Shown here: one piece after another, positions 6,529 through 15,261 of the stretch
Numbering within the stretch: position 1 is the first letter of the stretch
How the letters are laid out: each line of letters begins with the position of its first letter
Assembly: GCA_938084885.1 (NCBI GenBank)
Contig: CALKGG010000041.1
Coordinates: forward strand, 1 to 39,705
Direction of reading: 5' to 3'
Length of the DNA: 39,705 nt
Source: an uncultured Acidimicrobiales bacterium
GTDB taxonomy: Bacteria > Actinomycetota > Acidimicrobiia > Acidimicrobiales > SHLQ01
The notes under the pieces: model-generated
What the model was told of the DNA's origin: nothing
What the model saw: only the letters and a program-made list of their open reading frames with translations
The model's database searches: none
Made by a program: the position numbers and the translations under genes

Positions 6529-8046
6529 ATGGCGATGGCACCGAGTCTCGAGACGGATCTCTCATCGCTCGACTTCTCGGCAGAGCCCGAAACGAACACA
6601 CGCTCCGATGACCCAAATCTGACCCCGGCGCTGTACGTGACGTCTCTCGTCGCGGTAGCGATCTTCATGTTTGACAGAGGCGCGCACGGCTTGGCCGGCA
6701 CGACTCGCTATGACGAACACATCTCCCTCTGGGTCACCTCAGCAGGCCCCTGGGACGCAGTTATTCGCAGCTTCGAATTCCAAGGGCAAAGCCCCCTCTA
6801 CTTCGTACTTCTGTGGGCATGGCGACAAGTCGCCGGAGCTTCACTATTCGCCCTTCGCCTTCCCTCCATTTTGGCGCTCGGCGCAGCGGTCTGGGGGCTC
6901 CTCAGAATCGGTCGTGACATCGGGAGAGTTCAGGTCGGGATCATCGCCGCCATCTTCTACGTTGCGATGTCCACGCAGCTACTCGATGCTCGTCCCTATG
7001 CGTTTCTTGGCCTCTCGGTGGTCCTGGCGTTGCACTACGGCATGCGCTGGGCAACTCCTGAAGGAACAATCGCCGACGGTGTGCGTTGGGCCGTGTTCGC
7101 CGTCGCAATGTTGTACTTTCATCCGCTTGCGCTCTGGGCACTCGTACCGCACGCCGCATTGTTCGTTCGTGCCTGGTCGATCGGCCGCTCGCGACAATCG
7201 ATCGGTCTGGCCGTTCTCGGAGGGGTGTTGCTTCTTCCACTCGTGCCGCAGGTTCTCTCGTTGAGTGCACGCGGTGACACCCTTGTCTTGGTCCCAACTC
7301 CAGATCTGACCACGCTCCTCTCGGCGATCTTTCCGCTGGGCGCCGTCGTCGGTATCGCAGTTGCTGCCATTGTGAACGTTCGACAAAACTGGCTGCAGAG
7401 CGAGTACGGCGATTGGTTCTCTCTCTTCGTGCTCGGAATGGTCGCACCTGGGATCGGTCTGTTCATCCAGTCTTGGTTGACCGGTGAGGCTGTATTTGTC
7501 GAACGCTACTTGCTGCCGGGGCTTCCTCTTTCCGGACTGGTCTTGGGGAGCGTGATCTTGTCCATGCGAAACGTGGCGGTGTGTGGTGGCGTCGTCGCGG
7601 CCGCGTTGTTTGGTGCGTATGCCATTGGTCCCGCCACGTACTTGCCCGACTGGAACTTTGCCGCCGACCAGCTGGCGGCAGTCGATTCCACCACTGAGGT
7701 GTGGACGATGGGTGGGCTCATCGAGTCGTACCATCCGTGGTACTTCCAGACCGACAACGCCAATGAATACCTAAGCAACCACCTGCGGGTGACAGGCATT
7801 GACCGGGCGCTACTCAGCATTCCCGGGAGTGCAGATGAAGACGTGGCAGTCATTCATCAGCGCAACGTTGCTCGCCTCGCTGCGTCAGGCACAGCGGTGG
7901 CGATCGTGGATCAACACATGCTCATCCGCGATGGGCGTAACAGTGGCCCGGACTACGCGATCGAGCTACTCCTCGAACAGGAGTATGAGATCATCGCGCA
8001 GGACACCCAGGGTGGGATCACGGTCACCCGACTCGAACAGTCATGA
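6529..8046 (+). CDS. GT-C fold glycosyltransferase (GT39/ArnT-like), multi-spanning membrane protein
   Basis: A 505-residue protein with about ten hydrophobic helices between residues 35 and 370 and a soluble C-terminal part. The first loop after TM1 reads TRYDEHISLWVTSAG. The acidic DE pair there is the catalytic signature of GT-C enzymes that use polyprenyl-phosphate sugars. The following SPLYFVLLW and LRLPSILALG segments are typical of the PMT_2/GT39 branch. It should transfer a lipid-linked sugar to an extracytoplasmic acceptor (glycolipid, wall polymer or protein). It overlaps the GtrA-like gene by 4 bp (ATGA at 8043), and a polyprenyl-sugar-synthase-like fusion follows, so the three probably form one pathway. 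Confidence 0.8.
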   Translation: MAMAPSLETDLSSLDFSAEPETNTRSDDPNLTPALYVTSLVAVAIFMFDRGAHGLAGTTRYDEHISLWVTSAGPWDAVIRSFEFQGQSPLYFVLLWAWRQVAGASLFALRLPSILALGAAVWGLLRIGRDIGRVQVGIIAAIFYVAMSTQLLDARPYAFLGLSVVLALHYGMRWATPEGTIADGVRWAVFAVAMLYFHPLALWALVPHAALFVRAWSIGRSRQSIGLAVLGGVLLLPLVPQVLSLSARGDTLVLVPTPDLTTLLSAIFPLGAVVGIAVAAIVNVRQNWLQSEYGDWFSLFVLGMVAPGIGLFIQSWLTGEAVFVERYLLPGLPLSGLVLGSVILSMRNVAVCGGVVAAALFGAYAIGPATYLPDWNFAADQLAAVDSTTEVWTMGGLIESYHPWYFQTDNANEYLSNHLRVTGIDRALLSIPGSADEDVAVIHQRNVARLAASGTAVAIVDQHMLIRDGRNSGPDYAIELLLEQEYEIIAQDTQGGITVTRLEQS

Positions 8047-8486
8047 GCGTCGCAGTTCAAAAGCGCGTCTTCGATAGCGCAACCGTGTCGGGACGAGCTT
8101 CGCGCTTCGTCGCAGTCACATTGGTGACGGCAACGCTTGGTCAGATTCTGCTCTTTCTCTTCTTCGGCGTGTTGGGGTGGAATCCAATCATCGCCAACGT
8201 CTTCGCCGTCGTGGCCGTTGCGATCGTCGGGTATGTCCTGAGCATTCGCTACGTCTGGACCGGACAGAGCTCACACAGCCGGAAATCACAGATCAGTGCC
8301 TTTGTCGGTTCGGCGTTGCTCGGCCTTTTGATCTCGACGCTGTCCGTCCAGCTCGTGACCGCCCGATTAGATCACGCGTTCGCTGCCAACATCGGAAGCG
8401 CGGCTGGCTATGGGCTCGTGTGGATCCTTCGTTTCGGAGTCCTCGAAACGTATGTCTTTCGTCGTCACTCATCTCAAACCGACTGA
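8043..8486 (+). CDS. GtrA family membrane protein
   Basis: A 147-residue protein with four predicted transmembrane helices (about residues 20-40, 44-66, 78-98 and 112-130), the GtrA layout. The RYVWTGQ loop between helices 2 and 3 matches the family's R-x-W-V/T-F pattern. GtrA proteins are thought to carry polyprenyl-phosphate-linked sugar across the membrane for a GT-C transferase. The gene starts inside the stop of such a transferase (ATGA) and is followed by a GT2 enzyme that could make the lipid-linked sugar, which is the classic GtrA/GtrB/Gtr arrangement. Confidence 0.82.
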   Translation: MSVAVQKRVFDSATVSGRASRFVAVTLVTATLGQILLFLFFGVLGWNPIIANVFAVVAVAIVGYVLSIRYVWTGQSSHSRKSQISAFVGSALLGLLISTLSVQLVTARLDHAFAANIGSAAGYGLVWILRFGVLETYVFRRHSSQTD

Positions 8487-8496
8487 CGATTTGCCG

Positions 8497-10071
8497 ATGG
8501 ACATCGGCACAGGAACTCGAGGTATTCACGTGGAACGAAAGTCGCGGCTGCTCATCTTTGTCATCGCGTATATGGCCGAGGAGCACATCAACTGGGTCAT
8601 CGATCGAATTCCCCGAGACCTCCATGACGAGTTCGACGTCGAGGTTGCAGTCTTTGACGACGCGTCTGCAGACCGAACCGCTGAAATTGCGCTTCGAGGA
8701 TTTGAACGTGCTGCGCTTCCGTATCCAACTCGAGTCTTGGTGAATCCGCAGAATCAGGGCTACGGAGGCAATCAAAAACTCGGCTATCAGTACGCGCAAA
8801 ATGGCGACTTCGATGTCGTGGTCATGATCCATGGTGACGGGCAGTACCCGCCCGAAGAAATACGCACGATCGCCCGGTGTGCGCTCGATCACGGTGCCGC
8901 CTTCGGCAGCCGGTTCGGCATCGACGGTGGAGCGTTGCGAGGCGGAATGCCGAAGTACAAGTACGTTGGCAACCGCATCTTGACCAAAGTACAGAACCGT
9001 CTGCTCGGCACAGAGCTGAGCGAGTTTCACAGCGGTTTCCGTGCGTATTCGACCGAGGCGCTCGCATCGATTCCTTTCTCGCTGAACTCCAACAACTTTC
9101 ACTTCGACACCGAGATCTTCATCCAACTGAGTCGTGCGGGTTTTGAAATCGGCGAGATCGCCATTCCCACCCACTATGGCGAAGAAGAGTGTCGGGTCGA
9201 TGGGCTTGAATACGCAGGCAACGTCATCAGCCAAAGTCTTCGCTCGAAGGTGCACGACATGGGCCTGTTCTACGAGCGCAAGTACGACATGGGTGATCGC
9301 GAGGGACTGTACGAATCGAAGGTCGACTTCATGTCGCCGACCTACATTGCGTTGAACAAGATTCCGGCCAACTCCACCGTGCTCGACCTCGGTAGTTCTG
9401 ATGGACACCTTGCACGAGGCCTCAAGGCGAAGGGCTGTCGGGTCCTTGGTGTCGATCTTGACACGCCCGCCGATACCTCCGCTTTCGACGTCTTCATCGA
9501 ACACAACCTTGACAACGGACTGCCCGAAATCGACGAACCAGTCGATGTCGTGGTGATGCTCGACGTCATTGAGCACCTGCGCTCACCTGAAGACTTCGTC
9601 GATGAGCTTGCCGAATTTTGCCGCGAGAACAGCGTGCTTCGGCTGCACATCTCGTCAGGAAATGTGGCCTTCCTGCTAACCCGCTTTGGCCTCCTCGCCG
9701 GACAGTTCAACTACGGACCGCGAGGGATCTTGGACATGACCCATACGCGGCTGTTCACGAGCCGCACGCTCCGCCGCCTCTTCCGCCAATCGGGCTTCCT
9801 CATCAATCACGTTGAGGGCGTGCCGGCTCCGTTTCCTCTCGCTCTTGGCGACGGAAAGAAGGCACGTTTCCTACTGAAGCTCAACCAGCTCGCAATTTCG
9901 GTAGCGCCGAAGCTCTTTAGCTTCCAGTTCTTCGTCGATCTGAGGCCCCCTGCTGACCTCGACGAGATGATTCGTCGGTCTCACACCTACGCCGGAGTCA
10001 TTACCGAGATCGACCAGCCGCCGTTGACGCTCCATGATGTCGATGCTGCGGAGCGTACGCGCGCCGCATAG
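8497..10071 (+). CDS. Bifunctional GT2 glycosyltransferase / SAM methyltransferase
   Basis: A 524-residue two-domain protein. Residues about 13-240 form a GT-A family 2 transferase: LLIFVIAYMAEEHI, AVFDDASADRTAE, MIHGDGQYPPEEI (the DGQ metal/nucleotide loop), and a GGMPKYKYVGNRILT block as in polyprenyl-phosphate sugar synthases. Residues about 290-450 form a class I methyltransferase: VLDLGSSDGHLARGL binds SAM and VVVMLDVIEHL closes the site. The domain order matches known GT2-methyltransferase fusions. It may charge undecaprenyl phosphate with a sugar and methylate the sugar or a related intermediate. ATG 8497 is chosen as the first start after the GtrA stop; ATG 8452, inside gtrA, is possible. 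Confidence 0.8.
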   Translation: MDIGTGTRGIHVERKSRLLIFVIAYMAEEHINWVIDRIPRDLHDEFDVEVAVFDDASADRTAEIALRGFERAALPYPTRVLVNPQNQGYGGNQKLGYQYAQNGDFDVVVMIHGDGQYPPEEIRTIARCALDHGAAFGSRFGIDGGALRGGMPKYKYVGNRILTKVQNRLLGTELSEFHSGFRAYSTEALASIPFSLNSNNFHFDTEIFIQLSRAGFEIGEIAIPTHYGEEECRVDGLEYAGNVISQSLRSKVHDMGLFYERKYDMGDREGLYESKVDFMSPTYIALNKIPANSTVLDLGSSDGHLARGLKAKGCRVLGVDLDTPADTSAFDVFIEHNLDNGLPEIDEPVDVVVMLDVIEHLRSPEDFVDELAEFCRENSVLRLHISSGNVAFLLTRFGLLAGQFNYGPRGILDMTHTRLFTSRTLRRLFRQSGFLINHVEGVPAPFPLALGDGKKARFLLKLNQLAISVAPKLFSFQFFVDLRPPADLDEMIRRSHTYAGVITEIDQPPLTLHDVDAAERTRAA

Positions 10072-10306
10072 GGGTAAACCGGCGCTGTCGGTAGCAAACG
10101 GATTGTCAGTGTCAACTTCCCCAGCAGTCAGCACACGAGGCAGTATTCCGTTGGCCGCACGTTCAGCAAGAAAGACATGCGATCCGGTGCAAGCCGAGCA
10201 GGTTCGGTCCATTGCTGTCGAACGCCTTGGCGAGGTGGTTGGTTTGCTCGGATTCGCGCTCGCTGAACAACTCGACGATGCACTTCGCATTCACCTCGAC
10301 CTCTGA
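10058..10306 (+). pseudogene. Relic of a MazF/PemK toxin
   Basis: The reading frame ends VQAEQVRSIAVERLGEVV then GLLGFALAEQLDDALRIHL and a stop. This is an excellent match to the C-terminal half of actinobacterial MazF/PemK ribonucleases (pattern KAQAEQVRSV-ERLG-VGRL-LDEALRLHL). Upstream, GKPALSVANG resembles the RPALVVSN strand of the same family. The N-terminal RGEIW-type segment and much of the central beta-barrel, including the loop between those strands, are missing or scrambled. No antitoxin is adjacent. The remaining 10307-10484 stretch holds only a small CCACC/GGTGG hairpin near 10399-10412 and nothing else I can support. Confidence 0.55.
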
Positions 10307-10494
10307 GCGGACCGGCCTGGTCTGGTCAAGAAGCCTGCCCGTTCCAAACCGTGTCGGCGAGGTTATTGGCCAGCTGCTCGTAGGGTTGTCGAGATATACC
10401 ACCTCTTGGTGGGGACCTCTCGTTGTCATTCGGGCCCCTTGTTTCGGCCGGACAGCACCCTTTCGCCTCCTCTGAGCACCACGCGAGGAGACTC

Positions 10495-11628
10495 ATGTCT
10501 AGTTCCGCGAATTCCGATCAGTTCAGCGCGCACTCGCCCGCTCAAAAGCGGAGAGCGATCGTGTACTGCGAAGCCAACTTCGCTGCGATTGACGGCAAGA
10601 CCGCCAACGGGCTGGTTCGTCACAGCGAAAGGTACGAGATCCTCTCGGTCATCGACAGCGCGCTGGCCGGACAAGATGCCGGGATGGTGCTCGACGCCAA
10701 ACCCAACGGTATTCCGGTGTGTCGAGACCTCCAAGACGCTCTCGTTCAGGCCGGCGAGCCTCCCGAACTGTTCATTGTTGGGGTCGCCCCGACCAGCGGG
10801 TTGCTATCGCCGGCCGAGCGCGATGTTCTTCTCGAAGCAATGGGCCACGGGCTCAGCATCATCAACGGACTGCATGAGTTCCTAAACGACGACCCCGAGT
10901 TCGCAGCAGCAGCAGCGATCAATAGCGTCGAGATCTTCGATGTGCGACGGCCCCGGGCCAAGACCGATCTCCGAATGTTCGAGGGCAGCATCCACAACGT
11001 CACATGCCCTCGGATCGCCATTCTCGGAACCGACGGGGCCATCGGCAAACGCACCACCGCCACCATCTTGACCCGAGTGTTGCGAGAACACGGGGTGAAC
11101 GCCGTTCTCGTCGGGACCGGCCAAACCAGTTTGATCCAGGGCGCCAGCCACGCCGTCGCACTCGACGCCATCCCCGCCCAGTTTGTGACCGGCGAGCTCG
11201 AAGCGACGGTGGTCGAGGCGTTCAAAGCCGAGCATCCCGACGTGATTATCGTCGAGGGTCAGGGCGCGCTGAGTCACCCGACGTACCTGAGCTCAACAGC
11301 GATCCTGCGCGGTAGCCTTCCCTCCGCGGTAATCCTCCAGCACGCGCCCGCTCGCAAAGTTGTAAGCGACTTTCCGTCGGTGCCGATGCCGACGCCAGCG
11401 AGCGAGATCAATCTCATCGAGACGTTCGCCGATACCAGGGTGATTGGGTTGACGATCAATCACGAGAATATGAGTGACAGCGAGGTCACCGCTGCGATCA
11501 CGATGTATGAGCTCGCGCTCGGGATTCCGGTCACAGATGCCCTCACCCGACCGACGGGTCGGTTGCTCGACATGGTGTTCGAAGCATTCCCAGGCCTCAA
11601 AGCAAAGTCGTCGACCGCTCTACGTTGA
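10495..11628 (+). CDS. DUF1611 family protein, DgcN-like N-acyltransferase candidate
   Basis: A 377-residue protein starting at ATG 10495, with GAGGAG at 10485-10490. An upstream ATG at 10423 lacks such a site. The N-terminal half is a Rossmann-like domain (ELFIVGVAPTSGLLSPAER). The C-terminal half contains a P-loop, ILGTDGAIGKRTTAT, and VIIVEGQGALSHP. This is the DUF1611 architecture, now linked to DgcN, an N-acetyltransferase acting on D-glutamate in a D-Glu degradation route. The gene overlaps the next one by TTGA (11625-11628), a PLP racemase of the alanine/ornithine type. That is independent support for a D-amino-acid role. Cytosolic; the exact amino acid is unknown. Confidence 0.8.
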   Translation: MSSSANSDQFSAHSPAQKRRAIVYCEANFAAIDGKTANGLVRHSERYEILSVIDSALAGQDAGMVLDAKPNGIPVCRDLQDALVQAGEPPELFIVGVAPTSGLLSPAERDVLLEAMGHGLSIINGLHEFLNDDPEFAAAAAINSVEIFDVRRPRAKTDLRMFEGSIHNVTCPRIAILGTDGAIGKRTTATILTRVLREHGVNAVLVGTGQTSLIQGASHAVALDAIPAQFVTGELEATVVEAFKAEHPDVIIVEGQGALSHPTYLSSTAILRGSLPSAVILQHAPARKVVSDFPSVPMPTPASEINLIETFADTRVIGLTINHENMSDSEVTAAITMYELALGIPVTDALTRPTGRLLDMVFEAFPGLKAKSSTALR

Positions 11629-12719
11629 ACGGCCTGCGGCTCGAGGTCGATCTCGACAAGGTCGGAGACAACACAGCCCAGCTGGTAACTCGGGCACGCC
11701 AGCGCGGCCTGTCAATCACCGCAACGACCAAGGCCATGCTCGGTGCGCCCGAGCTGGCGCACGTGATCAGCGCCGCTGGGGCCGTGTCACTCGGCGACTC
11801 GCGGATCGAAAACGTCGAGCGGATGATCGACGCCGGCATCGATCACCCAATGCTCTTGCTTCGCTCGCCGATGCCCAGCCAGGTCGATCGTGTCGTCCGG
11901 GCCGGGGTAACAAGCCTCAACACCGAGACCCAAGTGTTGACCGCCCTCGCCGCAGCTGCTCGAGCGCAGGGGCGAATCCATGACGTCATACTCATGGTCG
12001 AGCTCGGCGACCTTCGCGAAGGGCTGATGCCCGAGCAACTCGATCAAGCGGTTAGCCATGTGCTGGGACTGCCCACTCTTCGCCTGCACGGCATCGGAGC
12101 GAACCTCGCGTGCCGAAACGGCATCGAACCCACCGTCGAGAACATGGGTGAGCTGTCGGCCATCGTCGACTCGGTCGAGGCCGCGTTCAGTGTCGAGATC
12201 GACCTTGTCTCGGGTGGGAACTCGGCAAATCTCGACTGGGCCTTCGGGGCGAGCGCCATTGGTCGCATCAACAATCTGCGGCTGGGAGAGTCGATACTTC
12301 TCGGCACCGAACCCCTCCATCGCCGACCAATACCCGGGCTTCACACCGACGCGTTCACCCTCATCGCCGAGGTCATCGAGTCGCAACGGAAACCAACGAT
12401 GCCATGGGGTCGGTCCGGCCAGAATTCCTTCGGTGAGACCGTCGAGGCCGAGGACCGGGGGAGCGTGTGGCAGACCATTCTCGCCATCGGACGACAGGAC
12501 ACCGACCCAACCGACATGGCAGCCCCCGACGGTGTCGAGATTCTCGCTGCGAGCAGTGATCACCTCGTCGTGGAAACCAGAGACCGGATGTGTCCGGGCG
12601 ATGAGATCAGATTCGTGCCCGGCTATTCAGCCCTGCTCAGATCCATGACCTCACCATTCGTGGCCAAGCTCCTGTGCCAATCAGATGAGGACGACCTGCC
12701 CGGTCGTGGCATCCCATAA
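11625..12719 (+). CDS. PLP-dependent amino acid racemase, alanine/ornithine racemase family
   Basis: A 364-residue fold-type III PLP enzyme starting at TTG 11625 inside the stop of the DUF1611 gene. The PLP lysine is Lys36 in ITATTKAMLGA. Other family blocks are LGDSRIENV, VELGDLREGLMPE, GIGANLAC, VSGGNSANLDW (phosphate-binding loop) and LRLGESILLGTEPLHRRPI. The sequence belongs to the ornithine-racemase-like branch and not to cell-wall Alr: it has no Alr-type Tyr-rich C-terminal motif. It should interconvert L and D forms of a small or basic amino acid. Coupled translation with the DUF1611 protein suggests the product or substrate is then N-acylated. A weak hairpin (AACCC/GGGTT, 12718-12731) overlaps its stop. 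Confidence 0.82.
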   Translation: MNGLRLEVDLDKVGDNTAQLVTRARQRGLSITATTKAMLGAPELAHVISAAGAVSLGDSRIENVERMIDAGIDHPMLLLRSPMPSQVDRVVRAGVTSLNTETQVLTALAAAARAQGRIHDVILMVELGDLREGLMPEQLDQAVSHVLGLPTLRLHGIGANLACRNGIEPTVENMGELSAIVDSVEAAFSVEIDLVSGGNSANLDWAFGASAIGRINNLRLGESILLGTEPLHRRPIPGLHTDAFTLIAEVIESQRKPTMPWGRSGQNSFGETVEAEDRGSVWQTILAIGRQDTDPTDMAAPDGVEILAASSDHLVVETRDRMCPGDEIRFVPGYSALLRSMTSPFVAKLLCQSDEDDLPGRGIP

Positions 12720-12782
12720 CCCAAAAGGGTTGGTTTGCAATGAATTCCTTTAGTTCAGGCACTGCCGTGTCGATCCGTAATC

Positions 12783-14669
12783 ATGCAGGCCGAGAGCCCT
12801 GAATCCGGTAACGAGTCGGTTGAGGCCATCCTTGTGACTCAACGGCGATTCATCGGCGCGCTGCTCGATCTGGGCCACCTCACTCTCGTAACAACCGATG
12901 ATGATGGCTTCTATCAGCAACTTCTTGAGCGAGTGGTCGACGTCGTGCCGGGGGCCGAAGGCGGGAGCATCCAGCTCGCGATACCCAACACGTCGGAGTT
13001 CCGCTTCGTTTCGGCGGTTGGATTTGATCTGCAGGCGCTCCAAGAGCGGGTGTTAGACAAACGGCACTTCTTTCGAGATGCGCTCGATCCTCGTGCGCAA
13101 ATCGTCCGGAACTTCAAGGTCGAATCGCGAACAGCGGCCGTCGACGAGTGGTTGGAGCGCGCAGGACGGACGTCGGAAATCAAGTCCAACGTCTCTGCGC
13201 CCGTTGTAGTAAACGGCTCAACCGTCGCGTTCTTATCGATCGACAACTTCTCCGATCGCGATGCGTTCACCGAGTACTCCGCAGAGATGATTACCGTCCT
13301 GGCTCGCCTGATTGGCAACCTCTACCTGCGTCGATGTCTCGAGTTTGAACAGGAACAGCGGTCAGCCGAGCTGCATCGACGAGCAACCACCGACGGGTTG
13401 ACTGGAATCTCTAATCGGAGTCAGATCCTTCAGACTCTCGATGCCACCCTGCAAGCGGCTGAGCGGCCGGCAGTGCTGTTCTGCGACCTTGACAATTTCA
13501 AGGCGGTCAACGACTCTCACGGTCACACGATTGGGGATTTGTTGATCGCCGCGGTTGCTGAACGGCTGAAGAACCTGTGGACAAATGAGTCTGCGTTCCT
13601 CGGTCGTCTCGGCGGCGACGAATTCTTGATTGTGCTCCCACACGCCGATATCCCTGGAGCCGTCGATGCCGCCGAGGCAATACTCGATGCAATGAAGGTT
13701 CCATTCAGTGTCGGCGGGTGCGTTTTGCACGCCGGCATGTGCGTCGGCGTTGCCGCCTCGGAGCCCGATCAGTTGGCAGCGACGTCGGCGCAACTGCTCC
13801 AGCAGGCTGATACGGCCTTGTACGAGGCAAAGGCGAGAGGGGTTGGCCAGTGCGCCGTGTTTGACCAGGAGATGCGCGACACCATGGTTCGACGCCGAGC
13901 GGTCGAACAAGAGGTACGTGACGCGATCGACACCGGTGGCATCGTGACCTATTTCCAGCCCATCGTCGAACTCGTTGGTGGATCCATCATTGGGGTAGAG
14001 GCGCTTGCTCGTTTACGTGCCGCCGATGGCAAGATCGTGCCTCCGAGTGGCTTCCTTGAAGATGCAAAGGCGGCCGGACTCCTGCCCACGATTGGCCGCA
14101 TGGTGTTGCGCGATGCGCTCGAGCTCGGTGCAGCGATGGGTCGTTCTGGCGTCGATCTCGAGTTGTCGGTGAATGTCTCGGCCCAAGAACTCCAATCCGA
14201 GCACTTCGTCGAAGGCGTGCTCGAGGCCATCGAAGACTCCAGCGTCGATCCAGATCACGTCGTTCTCGAGATAACCGAGTCGTCTGTCATCAACAGCGAT
14301 GCTGCGTTCGGGCCGCTCGAGCGCCTTCGATCGCACGGCATTCGGATTGCGCTCGACGACTTTGGCACTGGCTATTCGTCGCTTGCCCATCTGAGGACCT
14401 TGCCAATCGACAGGGTCAAGGTGGATCGGTCGTTTCTGCGTGACCTTCTCCACGATGAACGGACGTACGCGATCACGAGATCGCTCCTCATGATGTGTGA
14501 GGACCTCCACCTGAATGTGGTGCTCGAAGGAGTCGAGACTCGAGAAGAGGCGGTGGAAGCTCGTCGTCTCGGCGGAAAGTTTGCACAAGGCTATTTCTTT
14601 CACCGGCCGATGCCGAGCGCTCAACTGGTCGACACTTTTATGGGTGACACCTTGCGCAACGTGGCGTAG
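12783..14669 (+). CDS. GAF-GGDEF-EAL cyclic-di-GMP enzyme
   Basis: A 628-residue signalling protein. Residues about 20-185 are a GAF sensor (VVPGAEGGSIQLAIP, APVVVNGSTVAFLSID). Residues about 200-360 form a diguanylate cyclase with intact GGDEF at 277-281. Residues about 375-620 form a phosphodiesterase with EAL at 406-408, DDFGTGYSS and LEGVETREEA all conserved. Both domains look catalytically able, so the net direction of c-di-GMP change must depend on the GAF ligand or partners. There are no membrane helices and it should be cytosolic. It begins 63 bp after the racemase stop and may be co-transcribed with the D-amino-acid genes, though that is only position. Confidence 0.9.
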   Translation: MQAESPESGNESVEAILVTQRRFIGALLDLGHLTLVTTDDDGFYQQLLERVVDVVPGAEGGSIQLAIPNTSEFRFVSAVGFDLQALQERVLDKRHFFRDALDPRAQIVRNFKVESRTAAVDEWLERAGRTSEIKSNVSAPVVVNGSTVAFLSIDNFSDRDAFTEYSAEMITVLARLIGNLYLRRCLEFEQEQRSAELHRRATTDGLTGISNRSQILQTLDATLQAAERPAVLFCDLDNFKAVNDSHGHTIGDLLIAAVAERLKNLWTNESAFLGRLGGDEFLIVLPHADIPGAVDAAEAILDAMKVPFSVGGCVLHAGMCVGVAASEPDQLAATSAQLLQQADTALYEAKARGVGQCAVFDQEMRDTMVRRRAVEQEVRDAIDTGGIVTYFQPIVELVGGSIIGVEALARLRAADGKIVPPSGFLEDAKAAGLLPTIGRMVLRDALELGAAMGRSGVDLELSVNVSAQELQSEHFVEGVLEAIEDSSVDPDHVVLEITESSVINSDAAFGPLERLRSHGIRIALDDFGTGYSSLAHLRTLPIDRVKVDRSFLRDLLHDERTYAITRSLLMMCEDLHLNVVLEGVETREEAVEARRLGGKFAQGYFFHRPMPSAQLVDTFMGDTLRNVA

Positions 14670-14689
14670 ATCCTCACTACCTAGTCTGC

Positions 14690-15146
14690 GGGCGCGCCCA
14701 TGGCGCAGCGAACGGTGCCGATCGGCGGCGGGGGAGGCGCTGACGCAACTACTGGTCCAAACGCGCAAGCGCAACGCAGGTCCGCAGGCCTCGTTCGCGA
14801 CCTGCTCGTTGGTGCGAGCAATGGCCCAAAGAGAGATGCGTAGCGCAAGGTAGTCCGGAGCGAGAAACGCATCGTCGAAGGCCCCACGAACGAAGGCTTC
14901 GACCCGTTCGCCGGGGTCAAAGACATCTTCGAGCGACGCCAATGAGGTCTCCAGCAAACGGTCGGTCGCAAGCTCGAAGGCCGCCACGAGAAGTGTTTCG
15001 CGATCATCGAAGTGGTAGCCGAGCAGTCCGAGCGAGACTTCCGCTTCGTCAGCGACGTTGCGCAGGCTCGTCCCATCCAGTCCGTCGCGTGCAATGCAGG
15101 AGAGTGCCGCGTCGAGGATCTGCTCTTGGGTGTCGGTCAGCGCCAT
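14690..15146 (-). pseudogene. TetR-family repressor, ligand domain broken
   Basis: Residues 1-118 are a clean TetR protein: TQEQILDAALSCIARDGLDG, then TSLRNVADEAEVSLGLLGYHF (helix-turn-helix), then the first helices of the ligand domain up to ISLWAIARTNEQVANE. After that the frame turns into Arg/Ser-rich nonsense and continues antisense into the GGDEF-EAL gene as far as 14013. A neighbouring frame offers VALARLDQ, a stop, then LRQRLP, which looks like the lost continuation. I infer a frameshift near 14790 and loss of the last 70 or so residues. The DNA-binding half is intact and two strong operators lie just upstream. Dimerisation and ligand sensing are probably lost. Confidence 0.65.
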
Positions 15147-15165
15147 AGTCGGCGATCATACATGG

Positions 15166-15202
15166 CTGGACGAACGTCCAGGAAGACTGGACGAGCGTAC
15201 AG
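15166..15202. promoter_or_regulatory. Tandem palindromic operators for the TetR repressor
   Basis: CTGGACG-AA-CGTCCAG (15166-15181) is a perfect palindrome. CTGGACG-AG-CGTACAG (15187-15202) is the same site with one mismatch. Their centres are exactly 21 bp apart, two helical turns, so two dimers would sit on the same DNA face. They lie 20 bp ahead of the TetR start and upstream of the catabolic operon. Confidence 0.75.
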
Positions 15203-15261
15203 TCGCGCCGGTACTGTCACCTCGCCGGCCACATCACGCCGATACGGGACTGGGGGGTCAC

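Noticed and set aside
8293..9576. 427-codon open frame on the minus strand
   Set aside because: It lies wholly antisense to the GT2-methyltransferase gene, whose motifs are complete. The minus-strand translation has no recognisable fold and follows from high-GC codon usage.
10399..10412. CCACC-TCTT-GGTGG hairpin as a terminator
   Set aside because: Five-base stem without a U-tract in either direction; too weak to call.
14013..15146. Reading the TetR gene as a single 377-residue protein
   Set aside because: Beyond residue about 118 the sequence is antisense to the EAL domain gene, with no TetR features; a frameshifted TetR is more likely.
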